A stretch of DNA of 64,000 nt, taken from positions 620,001 through 684,000 of the forward strand of contig MLAX01000003.1 of assembly GCA_001890945.1 (NCBI GenBank), written 5' to 3'. This DNA comes from Alphaproteobacteria bacterium AO1-B (GTDB lineage: Bacteria; Pseudomonadota; Alphaproteobacteria; Rhizobiales; Stappiaceae). Each line of letters opens with the position of its first letter. Positions within the stretch are counted from its first letter, which is position 1. Positions 8,571 through 17,391 of the stretch are shown here, piece after piece. The position numbers were made by a program, and so were the translations under genes. The notes beneath the pieces are model-generated. The model was not told the DNA's origin. It did not search any database and saw only the letters and a program-made list of their open reading frames with translations.

Positions 8571-10955
8571 ATGACGCCCGCAGTTACTGACGAAACCACG
8601 CTTCTGGCTGTGCTTGCGCCGTTCGCGGCTGCAGTGGCCGCGCCGTTCTTGACGAAGTGGTTCAAACACAACGCGGCGTGGCCGCTGGCGGTGGTTCCCG
8701 CGCTCATCTTTTTGCATTTCACAGGTTTTGTCGCACCTGTTTCGGAGGGGCAGTCCTTCGTTGCAGCGGTCGCTTGGGCGCCGAGCTATGGTGTGAACTT
8801 CTCCATTTATGTCGATGGATTGTCTACGCTTTTTGCGCTTCTGATCTCAGGGATTGGAACCTTCATTATTCTGTATGCCGGTGGCTATCTGAAAGGCCAT
8901 CCGCAGCAAGGCCGTTTCTTTTCGTTCCTGTTTCTTTTCATGGGCGCAATGCTGGGGCTCGTGCTCGGCAACAACCTGATTTCCATGTTTATTTTCTGGG
9001 AGTTGACGTCGATCACGTCCTTCCTGTTGATTGGCTTTGACCACCTTCGGGCGGCGTCCAGACGAGCAGCAATCCAGGCCTTGGTGGTGACAGGCGGTGG
9101 CGGCTTGATTTTGCTGGCCGGTTTCATTGTCATCATTTCTGCGACCGGTGAAATCGAGATGTCGGTGCTTCTGGCTTCGCCCGATATCATCAAGGACACA
9201 GGCCTTTATGTGCCGATTTTCCTGCTTGTACTCGGCGGAGCGTTTACGAAATCAGCCCAGTTTCCGTTTCATTTCTGGCTTCCCAATGCGATGGAAGCGC
9301 CGACGCCCGTCTCCGCTTTCCTTCACTCCGCAACGATGGTCAAGGCAGGTGTTTACCTCTTGATGCGGATGCATCCGCTTCTCGGAGACACCGCGCTCTG
9401 GACGACGGTGTTGCCGCTCTTTGGCGGTGTCACTTTGTTGGTTGGTACCATTCTGGCAGTACGTCAGACCGACTTGAAGTTGATGCTGGCCTATACAACG
9501 GTAGCGTCTCTCGGTCTTCTCGTCATGTTGACCGGTACAAGCCATGAAAAAGCGCTTGAGGGCGCGGTTCTTTATCTATTGGCGCACTCGCTGTTCAAGG
9601 GCGCGCTTTTCATGGTTGCCGGAACCATCGATCACGAAGCCGGCACCCGGGACATCCGATATCTTGGTGGCTTGCGCTCCGCGATGCCGATCACGTTCGG
9701 GGCTGCCTGTCTGGCAGGGCTGTCGATGTCAGGACTTCCGCCCTTCATTGGTTTTATCGCCAAGGAAGTTCTTTACTACGGTACATGGGGATGGCCGGAC
9801 TTTGGCCTCCTAATCACTGTCGTGGCCGTTGTCGGCAACTCATTGATGCTGGTGATCGCAGCGGCCGTTGCGATCAAGCCGTTCTTCGGCCCAGCGGTCG
9901 ACACTCCGAAACACGCTCATGAGGGGCCGGTGTTGTTGTTTGCCGGTCCGGTGGTGTTGTCTGTGTTGGGGTTCATCCTTGCGGTCATCCCGCACACAAC
10001 AGGCGTTCTGTTTATCGGCCCAACTCTGTCATCCTTGATTGGGTCTTTCACCGAGATCGATCTGCATCTTTGGCCGACCAAGATCAACGCCCCGTTGATC
10101 TTGTCTTTGATTACGATCGGCATGGGGATTTTCCTGTTTACCCAGCTCGACAAGCTCAGAGCTTTCATAGCTGGAACGCTGACCGCCATCGGTTGGGGGC
10201 CGGACAAAGGCTTTGACCAGGCAATCGCCGGTATTGTGTCGTTGTCTTCGGCCATTACCAGGGTGGTGCAGGGCGGTAAAATGCAGACCTATATGGCGCT
10301 GACATTTCTGGCCGCCGGTGCCGCGGTATTGGTGCCGGGGTATGTTGGCGGCGGATGGCCAGCCATGCCCAAAATGCCCACCTACACGTTCTATGAGTGG
10401 AGCATTTTCCTGATCGCGGTGCTCGGTCTGATTTCGGTGCTTGTCGCGAAGACGCGTCTGACCGCCATCGTCTCTCTTGGCATCCAGGGCTTTGCCGTTG
10501 CCTTGATTTTCCTCCTCTTTGGTGCTCCGGATCTGGCCTTTACCCAGTTGATGGTTGAAACGCTGTCGGTTGTTATTCTGGCGCTTGTAATGACCCGCCT
10601 GAATCTGTCCCCGCGGGATCATCGCAATGGTGTCTCGACGCTTGTTACTGGCGCTATTTCCATATCGGTCGGCCTTGGTCTCGGCTTGACCTTGATGGCG
10701 ATTACACAGCAGCCCTTCGACCGCAGACTGTCGGACTTCTTCACCGAGTACAGCAATTCAATTGCCTACGGCCGGAACATCGTGAACGTCATCCTCGTTG
10801 ATTTCCGCGGTATTGATACGCTCGGTGAAATCGCGGTGGTTGCCCTGGCCGGGCTTTGTGTCCTTGCGCTGATCCGCGTGCACACGAAAAAGACACTTCC
10901 TGAGGACGAGGTCATTGATCCGTCCGATACAGGCGCAAAGAAGGAGGCCGTGTAA
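8571..10955 (+). CDS. mrpA: Na+/H+ antiporter subunit A (MrpA/MnhA)
   Basis: A 794-residue polytopic membrane protein and the largest subunit of the Mrp cation/proton antiporter. The N-terminal two thirds resemble the NuoL/ND5 family of complex I (LYAGGYL, WELTSITSFLLIGF, and the conserved FHFWLPNAMEAPTPVSAFLHSA, which contains the proton-path residues). The C-terminal part (about residues 610-770) matches the MbhD/MbhE-like region (GAPDLAFTQLMVE; VDFRGIDTLGE). The complex exchanges cytoplasmic Na+ (or K+) for H+ and supports alkaline and salt tolerance. It is the first of seven genes, and its TAA stop shares one base with the ATG of mrpB. In this genome subunits A and B are separate, unlike the fused PhaAB of some rhizobia. 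Confidence 0.95.
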   Translation: MTPAVTDETTLLAVLAPFAAAVAAPFLTKWFKHNAAWPLAVVPALIFLHFTGFVAPVSEGQSFVAAVAWAPSYGVNFSIYVDGLSTLFALLISGIGTFIILYAGGYLKGHPQQGRFFSFLFLFMGAMLGLVLGNNLISMFIFWELTSITSFLLIGFDHLRAASRRAAIQALVVTGGGGLILLAGFIVIISATGEIEMSVLLASPDIIKDTGLYVPIFLLVLGGAFTKSAQFPFHFWLPNAMEAPTPVSAFLHSATMVKAGVYLLMRMHPLLGDTALWTTVLPLFGGVTLLVGTILAVRQTDLKLMLAYTTVASLGLLVMLTGTSHEKALEGAVLYLLAHSLFKGALFMVAGTIDHEAGTRDIRYLGGLRSAMPITFGAACLAGLSMSGLPPFIGFIAKEVLYYGTWGWPDFGLLITVVAVVGNSLMLVIAAAVAIKPFFGPAVDTPKHAHEGPVLLFAGPVVLSVLGFILAVIPHTTGVLFIGPTLSSLIGSFTEIDLHLWPTKINAPLILSLITIGMGIFLFTQLDKLRAFIAGTLTAIGWGPDKGFDQAIAGIVSLSSAITRVVQGGKMQTYMALTFLAAGAAVLVPGYVGGGWPAMPKMPTYTFYEWSIFLIAVLGLISVLVAKTRLTAIVSLGIQGFAVALIFLLFGAPDLAFTQLMVETLSVVILALVMTRLNLSPRDHRNGVSTLVTGAISISVGLGLGLTLMAITQQPFDRRLSDFFTEYSNSIAYGRNIVNVILVDFRGIDTLGEIAVVALAGLCVLALIRVHTKKTLPEDEVIDPSDTGAKKEAV

Positions 10956-11374
10956 TGCGTACCGTCATTTTCCGAACCATTGCGCCGTATCTGTCCGCTC
11001 TGATGGTGCTGTATTCCATCTTCGTCCTCCTGCGCGGACACAATGAACCGGGCGGCGGTTTCATCGGTGGGCTGATTGCAGCCTCTGCACTCGCGATTTT
11101 CGGTATTGCCTGCGGAGTTGCAGCTGTGCGCCGCGCGATCAAGGTGCATCCCATGAGCATCGCCGGCTTTGGCTTGTTTATGGGAGCTGCAGCCGGCGTG
11201 ATCTCGTTGTTCACCAATCAGCCTTTCATGACCAGCCAGTGGTGGCCGATCGATCTGTTTAATGTCCAGATCAAGCTGTCGACACCGTTGATCTTCGATA
11301 TTGGCGTCTACCTGGTAGTGGTGGGCGCGATCAGTTCAATTGCGTTGGCGCTGGAAGAAAGGGAGAGCGACTGA
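10955..11374 (+). CDS. mrpB: Na+/H+ antiporter subunit B (MrpB/MnhB)
   Basis: A 139-residue membrane protein with four hydrophobic segments, matching the MnhB family. The conserved RGHNEPGGGFIGGLI segment near residues 27-41 is diagnostic. It is needed for assembly of the MrpA-G complex. Start and stop each overlap a neighbour by a single base (TAATG at the start, TGATG at the end), a sign of translational coupling. Confidence 0.95.
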   Translation: MRTVIFRTIAPYLSALMVLYSIFVLLRGHNEPGGGFIGGLIAASALAIFGIACGVAAVRRAIKVHPMSIAGFGLFMGAAAGVISLFTNQPFMTSQWWPIDLFNVQIKLSTPLIFDIGVYLVVVGAISSIALALEERESD

Positions 11375-11751
11375 TGGAAACCGGTCTTTCTATCCTTGTC
11401 GGGCTGTTTTTCGCTGTCTCCGTCTACCTCATGCTTTCCAAGCAGCTGGTGAGAATGTTGCTCGGCATCGCGATCCTCGGAAACGCGGTGAACATGTCGA
11501 TTTTCGTCAATGGCCGTTTGACCCGTGAGGTGCCGCCCGTCATTCCGGAAGGGTTGATGGTGCCAACAGAGGTAATCGCCAATCCGTTACCGCAGGCGCT
11601 GGTCCTGACGGCTATTGTGATTTCCTTTTCCTTCTTTGCGTTCCTTCTTGTTCTGGCCTTCCGGGCTTACCAGGAAGTCGGCACGGACGACGTCAACGAA
11701 ATGCGCGTTGCCGAGCCTGAGAACGACCCGCTTCCGCCGCAAGGGTACTGA
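11374..11751 (+). CDS. mrpC: Na+/H+ antiporter subunit C (MrpC/MnhC)
   Basis: A 125-residue protein homologous to NuoK/ND4L, with three predicted helices. The signature region LLGIAILGNAVNMSIF (about residues 30-45) and PLPQALVLTAIVISFSFFAF are typical of MnhC. It contributes to the membrane core of the antiporter. Six bases separate it from mrpD. Confidence 0.94.
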   Translation: METGLSILVGLFFAVSVYLMLSKQLVRMLLGIAILGNAVNMSIFVNGRLTREVPPVIPEGLMVPTEVIANPLPQALVLTAIVISFSFFAFLLVLAFRAYQEVGTDDVNEMRVAEPENDPLPPQGY

Positions 11752-11757
11752 TCTGAC

Positions 11758-13368
11758 ATGGCCAGCACTTATTCTTCTGAAAAAGTCGACTATTCCGCAG
11801 CCATGAACCTGGAGCCGGTGGCGGCCGCGGACTGGTTGATCGTTGCGCCGGTTCTGGTTTCGCTGATCGGCGGTGCCGTCTGCCTGATGATGCGCAAGAA
11901 CACAGACGCCCAACCGAAACTGGCGATGCTTTTCCTGGCGCTTCTCGTTCTGGTCAACTTCGGGCTCTTGATCCGTGTTTTGGATCACGGTGTCATCACC
12001 ATGGTGATGGGTGGCTGGTTGCCGCCGTTCGGGATTGCCTTCACCGTTGATGCGCTTGGTGCCACGCTGTCGCTGATTGCTTCGATTGTTGCCTTTTGCG
12101 CCGGTCTTTATGGAATTGTGACAGTTGGGGCTACGGGGCGCAGATACGGGTTTTATCCGTTTCTTGTCTTGCTCATGGCCGGGGTGTGCGGCGCGTTTTT
12201 GACCGGGGACATCTTCAACCTCTATGTGTGGTTCGAAGTATTGCTGATCTCGTCCTACGGCATGTTGGTTCTCGGCAATGAAAAGCCCCAGTTGGACGGC
12301 GCCGTCAAATACGGCGTTTTGAATCTCATCGGTACGAACTTTTTCCTGATCGGAACCGGCATGATTTACGGCGTGTTCGGCACGTTGAACATGGCGGACA
12401 TTGCGATCAAGATGTCTGAGCTCGACAGCCCGGCGTCCGGAACACTACTCACCATCGCGGTGCTCTACTTCTTGGCATTTGCAATGAAGGCGGCAGCTTT
12501 CCCGGTCAACTTCTGGCTCCCCGCGTCCTATCACACGCCAAACATTGTTGTGTCTGCAGTGTTTGCCGGGCTTCTGACCAAGGTTGGTGTCTATGCGCTA
12601 TTGCGGATATTCGTGCTGATCATGCCGGGGTCCCGCGAAGCACTCGCAGACCTCTTTGCCCTGGTGGCGATCCTCACGCTCATGACCGGCGCTTTCGGCG
12701 CCTTGGCGCAAAGTGAGCTCCGACGTCTTCTCGGTTATCTTGTGATTGCCGGAATTGGCTCCATGCTGGCGGGCATTGCAGTGGGGACCACCCTCGCGCT
12801 GTCGGGAGCGATCTTCTACGCGGTTCACTCAATCATCGTGATGACAGCGTTGTATATGGCCAGTGGGATCGTGAACATGATGTCGGGCACCTACGATCTA
12901 CGTCAGCTGGGTGGGCTCTATCAAAGGAACGTTGCCTTTGCGGCCGTTTTCCTGGTGCTTGCCTTCGCTGTTTCGGGACTGCCGCCCTTCTCTGGCTTCT
13001 GGCCGAAGGTCTTGTTGGTCGATGCTGCGTTCGCCGATGGCAGGGCCTTGCTTGGTGCCGCCATTCTGCTCAGTGGCTTCTTGACGACCATCGCGATGGG
13101 CCGTGTGTGGATTTACGCGTTCTGGCGAGGCGGACCGGAAGGGACACCCGACGGCGAGAGTGTGGGGCCGGGGGCAGCCGCCGCAGTTGCTGGCGGAGGG
13201 GCTGCCGGACTGGCGGGGCCAGCCGTTTGGCTTCCGCTTGGCATCTTAACGGCAATGATTGTCTATTTCGGTTTGCAACCGGAGTGGATGCTTGAACTCT
13301 CAACACGCGGAGCTGTTGGTCTGGTCGAACCGCGCGGCTACCTGCGCTCTGTCTTCGGGGGGCTGTGA
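11758..13368 (+). CDS. mrpD: Na+/H+ antiporter subunit D (MrpD/MnhD)
   Basis: A 536-residue polytopic protein of the NuoM/NuoN antiporter-like family. Visible features are FNLYVWFEVLLISSYGMLVL, FPVNFWLPASYHTPNIVVSA and the lysine/histidine-bearing helices expected for a proton channel. Together with MrpA it forms the ion-translocating core. The C-terminal region contains an unusual Gly/Ala/Pro-rich insert (about residues 465-490: GPGAAAAVAGGGAAGLAG) between the last helices, probably a flexible loop. The end overlaps mrpE by four bases (ATGA). Confidence 0.95.
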   Translation: MASTYSSEKVDYSAAMNLEPVAAADWLIVAPVLVSLIGGAVCLMMRKNTDAQPKLAMLFLALLVLVNFGLLIRVLDHGVITMVMGGWLPPFGIAFTVDALGATLSLIASIVAFCAGLYGIVTVGATGRRYGFYPFLVLLMAGVCGAFLTGDIFNLYVWFEVLLISSYGMLVLGNEKPQLDGAVKYGVLNLIGTNFFLIGTGMIYGVFGTLNMADIAIKMSELDSPASGTLLTIAVLYFLAFAMKAAAFPVNFWLPASYHTPNIVVSAVFAGLLTKVGVYALLRIFVLIMPGSREALADLFALVAILTLMTGAFGALAQSELRRLLGYLVIAGIGSMLAGIAVGTTLALSGAIFYAVHSIIVMTALYMASGIVNMMSGTYDLRQLGGLYQRNVAFAAVFLVLAFAVSGLPPFSGFWPKVLLVDAAFADGRALLGAAILLSGFLTTIAMGRVWIYAFWRGGPEGTPDGESVGPGAAAAVAGGGAAGLAGPAVWLPLGILTAMIVYFGLQPEWMLELSTRGAVGLVEPRGYLRSVFGGL

Positions 13369-13844
13369 TGACAAGCCTATTCTTGATCAATATCCTCATG
13401 GCGCTGGCTTGGGCGGCTGTGACGGGGAGTTTCAGCGAGATCAATCTGGCCCTTGGTTTCGTGCTTGGAACAGCTGCTCTCTACCTTATCCGTGAACAGG
13501 TCGGGACCACGGCCTATTTCAGCCGTGTTGGCAAGGCATTCAATCTGGCGGCAACCTTCGTTTACGAGTTGGTATTGTCCGCCTGGCGGGTGGCGACCAT
13601 CGTTGTGCGTCCGAAGATCGAGCTGCAGCCCGGTTTTATTGCCTATCCATTGACGGTGGACCGTGATTTTGAAATCACCATGCTGGCGAATCTGATCACC
13701 CTGACGCCAGGTACTCTGTCGGTGGATGTCTCTGCAGACCGCAAGACGCTTTATGTTCATTGTATCGATGTACCGGATCCGCAAGCCACGATTGACGACA
13801 TCAAGAACGGCTTTGAACGCAAGATCCTGGAGGTGTTCAGATGA
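13365..13844 (+). CDS. mrpE: Na+/H+ antiporter subunit E (MrpE/MnhE)
   Basis: A 159-residue member of the MnhE family: two N-terminal helices followed by a cytoplasmic domain. [13 protein letters not shown] near residues 104-116 is the family signature. Needed for stability or full activity of the complex. It overlaps both neighbours by ATGA. Confidence 0.94.
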   Translation: MMTSLFLINILMALAWAAVTGSFSEINLALGFVLGTAALYLIREQVGTTAYFSRVGKAFNLAATFVYELVLSAWRVATIVVRPKIELQPGFIAYPLTVDRDFEITMLANLITLTPGTLSVDVSADRKTLYVHCIDVPDPQATIDDIKNGFERKILEVFR

Positions 13845-14197
13845 GCTCTCTCGACGCTTTTGCAGATGCGTATCTCGCCTGGGCCGTTAAGGCATCGCTC
13901 GGGATCCTGAGTATCTCATTCCTGATCATTGTGTACCGGATCGTGAAGGGGCCAAGCTTGCCGGATCGCGTGGTTGCCCTTGATATGCTGGTCGCGGTTG
14001 GCATTGGGTTCATTGCCGCGGTCGGCCTTCTGACCGGCTATTACCTTTATATCGATATAGCAATCACACTTGGCCTGGTCGGGTTTCTGGCAACCGTTGC
14101 CTTCGCCCGCTTCATCTTGAACCGGGGTGCGGCAGGGGATGCCACGATCATGGATGAGGTCAAAGATAGTATTAGGCGGCGGGAGGCAGGCCAATGA
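13841..14197 (+). CDS. mrpF: Na+/H+ antiporter subunit F (MrpF/MnhF)
   Basis: A 118-residue protein with three hydrophobic helices. [16 protein letters not shown] near residues 29-44 is characteristic of MnhF. The C-terminal tail is polar and slightly longer than minimal family members. It overlaps mrpG by four bases. Confidence 0.94.
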   Translation: MSSLDAFADAYLAWAVKASLGILSISFLIIVYRIVKGPSLPDRVVALDMLVAVGIGFIAAVGLLTGYYLYIDIAITLGLVGFLATVAFARFILNRGAAGDATIMDEVKDSIRRREAGQ

Positions 14198-14538
14198 GCG
14201 CAGTTGTTACGATCCTCGCCGGGACCATGCTCGTCATCGGCGCCTTGTTTGCTCTGGTTGCATCCATTGGCATAGTTCGGTTGAAAGACGTTTACATGCG
14301 CACGCATGCGGCTTCAAAAGCTGGAACGCTTGGCTCAGGTCTCATGCTCATCGCTCTTGCGGTCTATGCAGCAGACTTGGCTGTTGCAACACGCGCTTTG
14401 GCCGGTGTCATATTCTTTCTTTTGACTGCCCCGATTTCGGCGCATCTGCTTGCTAAGGCTGCTTATGAAGCTGGATACCGTCCTTGCGCGGATACGAAAG
14501 AAGACGCCATGGCCGAGGTTTTTCCGCAAAAAGACTGA
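14194..14538 (+). CDS. mrpG: Na+/H+ antiporter subunit G (MrpG/MnhG)
   Basis: A 114-residue protein with three helices and the conserved segment [22 protein letters not shown] (split here as GIVRLKDVY and [11 protein letters not shown]) of the MnhG/PhaG family. It is the last gene of the seven-gene operon. A weak hairpin at 14553-14575 follows the stop codon. Confidence 0.94.
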   Translation: MSAVVTILAGTMLVIGALFALVASIGIVRLKDVYMRTHAASKAGTLGSGLMLIALAVYAADLAVATRALAGVIFFLLTAPISAHLLAKAAYEAGYRPCADTKEDAMAEVFPQKD

Positions 14539-14552
14539 TTTGAAACCGGTTG

Positions 14553-14575
14553 TGACTGCCGAAGCGCAGCAGTCA
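14553..14575 (+). terminator. weak hairpin after mrpG
   Basis: Seven-base arms TGACTGC (14553-14559) and GCAGTCA (14569-14575) with a nine-base loop lie 14 bases after the mrpG stop. There is no U-tract, so it may only stabilise the 3' end of the operon mRNA. Confidence 0.3.
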
Positions 14576-14606
14576 TGACCTTGCGGTAATACTTTTGATT
14601 AGGTGT

Positions 14607-14633
14607 GGATCAATGATCCGTAGAATGATCATT
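14607..14633. promoter_or_regulatory. nested palindromes, possible operator upstream of mucR
   Basis: GGATCA (14607-14612) and TGATCC (14614-14619) form a 6-base inverted repeat around one base. Overlapping it, AATGATC (14612-14618) and GATCATT (14627-14633) form a second one with an eight-base spacer. The site is AT-rich and sits about 60-80 bases before the mucR promoter. MucR-family genes are often autoregulated, but binding here is inference. Confidence 0.35.
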
Positions 14634-14689
14634 ATTTCCGAGACCTAGTTTTTTATTGCATCCATTAGACTTTTATTTGAGAGCGGGGC

Positions 14690-14718
14690 TTGTCTGTGCA
14701 AGCCTTGGTCTATATAAG
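14690..14718 (+). promoter_or_regulatory. candidate sigma70-type promoter of mucR
   Basis: TTGTCT at 14690-14695 and TATAAG at 14713-14718 are separated by 17 bases, matching the consensus at four and five of six positions. It lies about 140 bases upstream of the mucR start. Confidence 0.45.
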
Positions 14719-14859
14719 GCTGTCAACAACGCCTGCAAAGTAGAGTCTTTGTCGATTCTCGCCATTGTAAGTATCCCTATTCTTATGTTTGCTTACGGAG
14801 TTTGGACTTGCAGGTAATCATAGCCGCAGTTTTGAATTTCAGTAGAGAACAGGTGTGAG

Positions 14860-15276
14860 ATGACTGATAATCTGGTTGAAGCCAATTTGATTGACCTTAC
14901 TGCAGATATTGTTTCAGCATATGTCAGCAACAATACCGTTGCTTCCACAGAACTTCCGGGCCTGATCAACGAAGTGTATGGCGCGCTTCAGAAAACAGCA
15001 GCAGCCTCAAACGAGCCAGAACCGGAGCCGCTTAAGCCCGCAGTGCCTGTGAAAAAGTCCGTCATGCCAGATTTCATCATCTGTCTTGAAGACGGCAAGA
15101 AGTTCAAGTCACTCAAGCGTCATCTGCGTACCCATTACAACATGACGCCGGAAGAGTATCGCGAGAAGTGGGATCTGGCGCCGGACTATCCGATGGTCGC
15201 TCCGAACTACGCTGCCGCGCGGTCTGAACTTGCGAAGAAGATGGGCCTCGGCCAACAGCGCAAGCGCGCGAAGTAA
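14860..15276 (+). CDS. mucR: Ros/MucR family transcriptional regulator
   Basis: A 138-residue zinc-finger regulator. In rhizobia and brucellae this family controls exopolysaccharide, motility, cell-cycle and virulence genes by binding AT-rich DNA. The N-terminal half (about 1-50) is the oligomerisation region. The C-terminal half holds the prokaryotic zinc finger, with Cys75 (CLEDGKKF), His88 and His92 (RHLRTHY) and the strongly conserved [19 protein letters not shown]. The second zinc cysteine of Ros is replaced by Asp78, as in many MucR proteins. Single gene with its own promoter and a strong terminator. Confidence 0.95.
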   Translation: MTDNLVEANLIDLTADIVSAYVSNNTVASTELPGLINEVYGALQKTAAASNEPEPEPLKPAVPVKKSVMPDFIICLEDGKKFKSLKRHLRTHYNMTPEEYREKWDLAPDYPMVAPNYAAARSELAKKMGLGQQRKRAK

Positions 15277-15303
15277 CTGATCCGTCTACAAACCGGATAA
15301 CCG

Positions 15304-15330
15304 AAAGGCCGCTTTTGAGCGGCCTTTTTT
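15304..15330 (+). terminator. Rho-independent terminator of mucR
   Basis: GGCCGC (15307-15312) pairs with GCGGCC (15319-15324) around a six-base loop, followed by six T residues and preceded by a matching A-run. It lies 30 bases after the mucR stop. A textbook intrinsic terminator. Confidence 0.9.
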
Positions 15331-15543
15331 GTGTCTGACCGGCCGCCGAGACCAGATGTCTTGAGTTCCAGCATGCCCGACAGAGTGTTCACTCGGCCTC
15401 TCGGTCGCAGATTTCTATCTTGCATTAAGGTTGTATATGAACTTATCCACGCCTCTGAATTGTGAGTCTAGACTGTAGGAATATAAGCCTACCTCGGTAG
15501 TGCGGGCGAATATTTCCTAATGTTCACGACAGGAGGTGCGAAT

Positions 15544-15957
15544 ATGTTCAATGATAGGGGAGGGGCAATACACGACCACTACAGACCTTTGCGAGCAAAA
15601 CCACTTTGCTTGCTAGAGGAGAACAGGCTGGAGGCCCATTTGCATCTTGCTGAGGGGTATGTATCCCGCGCGTTCTGCATCAAACCCATGGATTTTTTTA
15701 CCCACAATCGCGGTCCCAAGCATGTTTCTGGTGCGCGGCAACTGATGATGTATCTCGCGCATGTTGAGTTCGGTTTGTCACTTGCGATGGTTGGGCGCCG
15801 CTATTTCAGAGACCGTTCAACAGCTTCCCACGCCTGCAAGAAAATAGAGATCATGAGGGAAGATCCCTTTTTTGATGAGTTGGTCAGTGAGATTGAGGCA
15901 CTGATCACATTGCGCCGCGATCCGCTTTTTGGTGCCAGCTTCTGGGGGGCGCAATGA
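15544..15957 (+). CDS. DnaA domain IV-like helix-turn-helix protein
   Basis: A 137-residue protein whose central part (about 50-115) resembles the DNA-binding domain IV of the replication initiator DnaA: VSGARQLMMYLAHVEFGLS, then MVGRRYFRDRSTASHACKKI, close to the DnaA signature GRDHSTVxHA. The AAA+ ATPase part is absent. The start at 15544 is chosen over ATG 15520 because AGGAGGT (15531-15537) lies six bases upstream. It overlaps the next gene by ATGA. Such stand-alone DnaA-like HTH proteins occur in Rhizobiales; their role is not established to my knowledge. Binding to DnaA boxes or regulation of replication is possible but unproven. Confidence 0.78.
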   Translation: MFNDRGGAIHDHYRPLRAKPLCLLEENRLEAHLHLAEGYVSRAFCIKPMDFFTHNRGPKHVSGARQLMMYLAHVEFGLSLAMVGRRYFRDRSTASHACKKIEIMREDPFFDELVSEIEALITLRRDPLFGASFWGAQ

Positions 15958-16781
15958 CATTCCTTTCAGCCAACAGTACCGACCGGCGCGCGCGAGTTCG
16001 TCTTTTGCGCTGTTTGTCGTCCAAAGGATCGGAGGCTATCCGGGGCTGTTCCAGCGGGCAGTCACAATGGAAATTGGTCCGTGACTCCAAAACGAGATCA
16101 ACATGTTGGAGCGATCGACTGATAGAGGAGGCACTTTCGGCCGGCGTTTTGAAAAGAGTGGAACAGAGCATCTGCCGGATCAGTCCGGAGGGGCGTGCAG
16201 CGCTCCGTCGCGCCTTGAGTGGATCTGAGGACATAGCCGATCAACATCGCGAGATACGATCTGTGCCTTGTAACGGTAACGGCGCCAATGAAACTGGAAA
16301 GCGGCCAAAAACAGCCAGAGTCAATCTTTCGGAAAGTCCGCTCGCCCGTTTGGCGGTACGAAAGAAGAAGAATGGCCAGCCGCTTTTGAAGCCGGAAGAG
16401 GTCCGGGCGGGGGAACGGTTGCGCGCCGACTTTACCTTCGCGTCGATGATGCCAACGGTCGGGCAGGGCTGGCGCACCGAGCGGCTCGCTACCAGCTCTA
16501 GAGGGAGTGGCCTAAAAGACTTGAATGACGATGTGCTGTCCGCACGCCAGCGTGTGGAAACTGTTCTTGAGAGCCTGGAGCCGGTTCTGGCGGGTGTCCT
16601 GGTGGACGTGTGTTGTCATCTGAAGGGCCTTGAAAAAGTCGAGGCAGAGCGCGGATGGCCTGCAAGGTGCGCGAAAATCATCCTGCAAATTGCGCTTTCC
16701 GCTTTGGCAGACCGCTATGGAGAACGTACGCAAGCCCCGTCACGGCCGTCTGGCGTTCGAAGCTGGTCATCCGCACCGTGA
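15954..16781 (+). CDS. DUF6456 domain protein
   Basis: A 275-residue basic protein. The N-terminal part (about 1-90) looks like a winged-helix-like region with LIEEALSAGVLKRVEQSICRI and ISPEGRAALRRAL. The C-terminal part (about 120-260) carries the DUF6456 pattern: ESPLARLAVRKK, LLKPEEVRAGERLRADFTFA, and LVDVCCHLKGLEKVEAERGW followed by KIILQIALSALADRYG. That end resembles the fold of phage-type regulators, with a helix pair near the C-terminus. The four-base overlap with the DnaA-like gene argues that the two proteins act together. Molecular function unknown. Confidence 0.72.
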   Translation: MTFLSANSTDRRARVRLLRCLSSKGSEAIRGCSSGQSQWKLVRDSKTRSTCWSDRLIEEALSAGVLKRVEQSICRISPEGRAALRRALSGSEDIADQHREIRSVPCNGNGANETGKRPKTARVNLSESPLARLAVRKKKNGQPLLKPEEVRAGERLRADFTFASMMPTVGQGWRTERLATSSRGSGLKDLNDDVLSARQRVETVLESLEPVLAGVLVDVCCHLKGLEKVEAERGWPARCAKIILQIALSALADRYGERTQAPSRPSGVRSWSSAP

Positions 16782-16803
16782 GAGCGCGGATGACGAAACG
16801 AAC

Positions 16804-17235
16804 TTAGGCTGCGGCCAGGGCAGCCTCTGCGTCGGTCCGGATCCGGCCAACCATGGACCTGAGGCCATTTGAACGTTGTGGGGTGAGATGCTCCTGCAGG
16901 TCGAGTTGATTGAAAACGCCTTCAACGTCGGTCTTCAGAATGTCCTCAGCGGTCTTGCCGGAAAAGACTGCTGTTACGATTGCTACAAGTCCTTGTACGA
17001 TGAGGGCATCGCTGTCACCGCGGAACGTCAGCACCGGAGCGCCTTCAGCGTTCTTTTCGATCCCTGTAATCAGCCAGACCTGCGAAACACACCCGCGGAC
17101 CTTGTGTTCTTCGCTGCGCTCGGCATCGGTCAGAGGCGGAAGCTCCTTGCCCAGATCGATGAGGTATTTGTAGCGGTCTTCCCAATCATCCAGAAACTCG
17201 AATGTTTCCAGAATGTCATCGAGTGTCGTTGTCAT
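16804..17235 (-). CDS. sufE: SufE family Fe-S cluster assembly protein
   Basis: A 143-residue SufE-like sulfur acceptor, which takes persulfide from the cysteine desulfurase SufS for Fe-S cluster building. The catalytic cysteine is Cys49 in VRGCVSQVW, and the flanking elements DDWEDRYKYLIDLG and LPPLTDAERSEEHKV are typical. The other suf genes are not in this window, so it is a detached copy. Cytoplasmic. Confidence 0.94.
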   Translation of the reverse strand: MTTTLDDILETFEFLDDWEDRYKYLIDLGKELPPLTDAERSEEHKVRGCVSQVWLITGIEKNAEGAPVLTFRGDSDALIVQGLVAIVTAVFSGKTAEDILKTDVEGVFNQLDLQEHLTPQRSNGLRSMVGRIRTDAEAALAAA

Positions 17236-17354
17236 GGCATCCGTCTTTTGTGGTCGCTTTGAGCTCCATATAGCTCGCAGAACCCAATCTGCCTATCCTG
17301 GCGCCGGGGTTTTATTGGGTTTGGATGTTTGTTGAGCGCGTGAAAACAAAGAAA

Positions 17355-17391
17355 CGCCGCAGACGAAATGGGCAGCTGTTCGTCTGCGGCG
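17355..17391 (-). terminator. strong intrinsic terminator
   Basis: Perfect 13-base arms CGCCGCAGACGAA (17355-17367) and TTCGTCTGCGGCG (17379-17391) enclose an 11-base loop. On the minus strand the stem is followed by a T-rich run (TTTCTTTGTTTTC). It therefore terminates the DUF5330 gene, about 120 bases after its stop, and insulates sufE. Confidence 0.8.

Larger units (their letters stand above)
14539..14859. other. 321-bp intergenic region upstream of mucR
   Basis: Gene-free stretch between mrpG and mucR. It contains nested palindromes at 14607-14633 and a plausible promoter at 14690-14718, reported separately. The rest (14719-14859) would be a leader of about 130 bases for mucR in which I see no known riboswitch. 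Confidence 0.5.

Noticed and set aside
8241..8717. Minus-strand frame in the gap before mrpA
   Set aside because: It overlaps the start of mrpA and has low-complexity basic composition; I see no ribosome site.
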